Source of the DNA: an uncultured Clostridium sp.
Lineage (GTDB): Bacteria; Bacillota; Clostridia; TANB77; CAG-508
Reading direction: 5' to 3'
Assembly: GCA_946497585.1 (NCBI GenBank)
Contig: CAMMLF010000072.1
Span: 1 to 7,860, forward strand
DNA: 7,860 nucleotides
The position numbers were made by a program, and so were the translations under genes. The notes beneath the pieces are model-generated. The model was not told where the DNA came from. It saw nothing but the letters and a program-made list of their open reading frames with translations, and made no database searches. How positions within the stretch are numbered: position 1 is the first letter of the stretch; every line of letters begins with the position of its first letter. Positions 7,192 to 7,860 of this stretch are shown here, in pieces.

Positions 7192-7590
7192 TTATTCTAT
7201 ACCTAAAATTTCACGCTCGATTTGGCGGATGAAGTCTGGGGAAAGTTCGGTTTTTATTTGGTGTGTTTCATTTTGAGTATTGTTTTCTTTCAATTCAGGG
7301 AGAAAGTTTAAAATATTCACAAGGGAATAGTATTCTGCTTGGCTTATATGGCTATTAGTTTTATTACAATTTGTGATTTTATCCATAAGTTTCTGGGCAA
7401 ACTTTTGCAAATCTTCTTTGAACAGGGATTTATCATACATCAATTCTTTTCGCTTTTTATCCCAATCATATTGCTTTTTCCAATAAAACAAAGTCCTTTT
7501 GGCAATCCCAAGTTCTAAAGAGATTTCACTAACAGTCGAGCCTTTTAAAAACATTTGCTCAGCTTGTTTAAATAATTTCATTTTGCTCAT
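7192..7590 (-). CDS. Phage terminase small subunit-like helix-turn-helix protein
   Basis: This 132-aa protein has an N-terminal helix-turn-helix (about 8-48): FLKGSTVSEISLELGIAKRTL, then FYWKKQYDWDKKRKEL. The WKK-x-x-DWD-x-x-R pattern is characteristic of terminase small subunits and Mu gp27/DUF1804-type proteins, which recognise phage DNA for packaging. The remainder is helical and ends in a charged tail, SPDFIRQIEREILGIE. The length suits a small terminase. The ATG shares its A with the upstream gene's stop (TAATG) and a GAGGG site lies just ahead, so it is coupled to the recombinase-like gene. No terminase large subunit follows as expected; mcrB starts 44 bases downstream instead. It could also be a plain HTH regulator of the element or of the defence genes. 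Confidence 0.65.
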   Translation of the reverse strand: MSKMKLFKQAEQMFLKGSTVSEISLELGIAKRTLFYWKKQYDWDKKRKELMYDKSLFKEDLQKFAQKLMDKITNCNKTNSHISQAEYYSLVNILNFLPELKENNTQNETHQIKTELSPDFIRQIEREILGIE

Positions 7591-7859
7591 TAAAAGCCCT
7601 CAAAAATTAAGTTTTCTATTCCAAAATGGTTTTTGTCTTGTACTTTTTTAACCTGATAAACGCAGCTCCTATCAATCACTCCAAGGTGTTGGAAATATTT
7701 TATCAGCTGATTTAGAAGTGCCATTGTGTTTTTAATTCTGCGGGGCTTCAGGCGTCTTAATTCGCAGACTTTAAAAAGTTCTTTTATAGAATCAATATCA
7801 ATTTCGTGCAGGTAATAGCAGTTTATAAACGGTATAATATTGAAGTTAAAAATTGCGTT
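7590..7859 (-). CDS. 3' part of a gene like the core-binding domain of tyrosine recombinases (partial)
   Basis: The frame is open from the right edge to a TAA at 7590-7592, giving 89 residues; the start lies outside the window. The central part, DIDSIKELFKVCELRRL then KPRRIKNTMALLNQLIKYFQ, followed by HLGVID and VYQVKKVQ, fits the helical SAM-like core-binding domain that precedes the catalytic domain in phage integrases: the PRRIKN helix, a fork of helices, and the basic strand before the linker. The protein ends about 20 residues later, so no catalytic R-H-R-Y domain is present. It is either a truncated integrase or a stand-alone DNA-binding protein built from this domain. Its stop overlaps the terminase-like start by one base, so the two were expressed together. 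The family call is by pattern only. Confidence 0.45.
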   Translation of the reverse strand, partial: NAIFNFNIIPFINCYYLHEIDIDSIKELFKVCELRRLKPRRIKNTMALLNQLIKYFQHLGVIDRSCVYQVKKVQDKNHFGIENLIFEGF

Positions 7860-7860
7860 A

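Noticed and set aside
617..7193. Short TTTGCA-type matches near both cassette edges as attachment-site repeats
   Set aside because: The shared core is about six bases and its surroundings differ, so it is within chance expectation.

Overview
The window is AT-rich bacterial DNA with standard-code genes that mostly start behind clear Shine-Dalgarno sites. It looks like a low-GC, probably gut-type bacterium carrying a phage-like element. Nothing here fixes the taxon; Gastranaerophilales-like or Elusimicrobia-like bacteria are only a guess from composition. No tRNA, rRNA or CRISPR array was seen.

Left part (1-715, + strand): the last 24 codons of an unknown gene, a stem-loop, then a run of tightly packed small genes of 71 and 69 codons. 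A third start (615) has a good ribosome binding site, but its reading frame breaks after 17 codons. The neighbouring frame continues to 715. I read this as a broken and truncated gene at the edge of the next block.

Centre (726-7147, - strand): a three-gene defence cassette in the order mcrB-like, mcrC-like, helicase-nuclease. The first encodes an 838-aa McrB-type AAA+ GTPase with two extra N-terminal modules, the second of which looks like an EVE/PUA-type modified-base reader. The second encodes a 415-aa McrC-type PD-(D/E)XK nuclease partner. The third encodes an 860-aa Upf1-like SF1 helicase with a long helical insertion and a C-terminal Vsr/DUF2726-like nuclease domain. The plain reading is a type IV (modification-dependent) restriction system with an added helicase-nuclease. 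The reader module would sense modified DNA, the GTPase would translocate and recruit McrC for cleavage, and the helicase-nuclease would unwind or degrade products. The helicase's membership rests on gene order only.

Right part (7192-7860, - strand): a complete small protein with an N-terminal helix-turn-helix like phage terminase small subunits. It is translationally coupled to the 3' end of a gene resembling the core-binding (SAM-like) domain of tyrosine recombinases. No terminase large subunit follows; mcrB comes next, 44 bp away. All - strand genes are close enough to be one transcription unit, and no convincing promoter was found inside it.

The layout (small phage-like genes on one side, terminase/recombinase genes on the other, an AT-richer defence block between) suggests a defence cargo carried in a prophage or prophage remnant.
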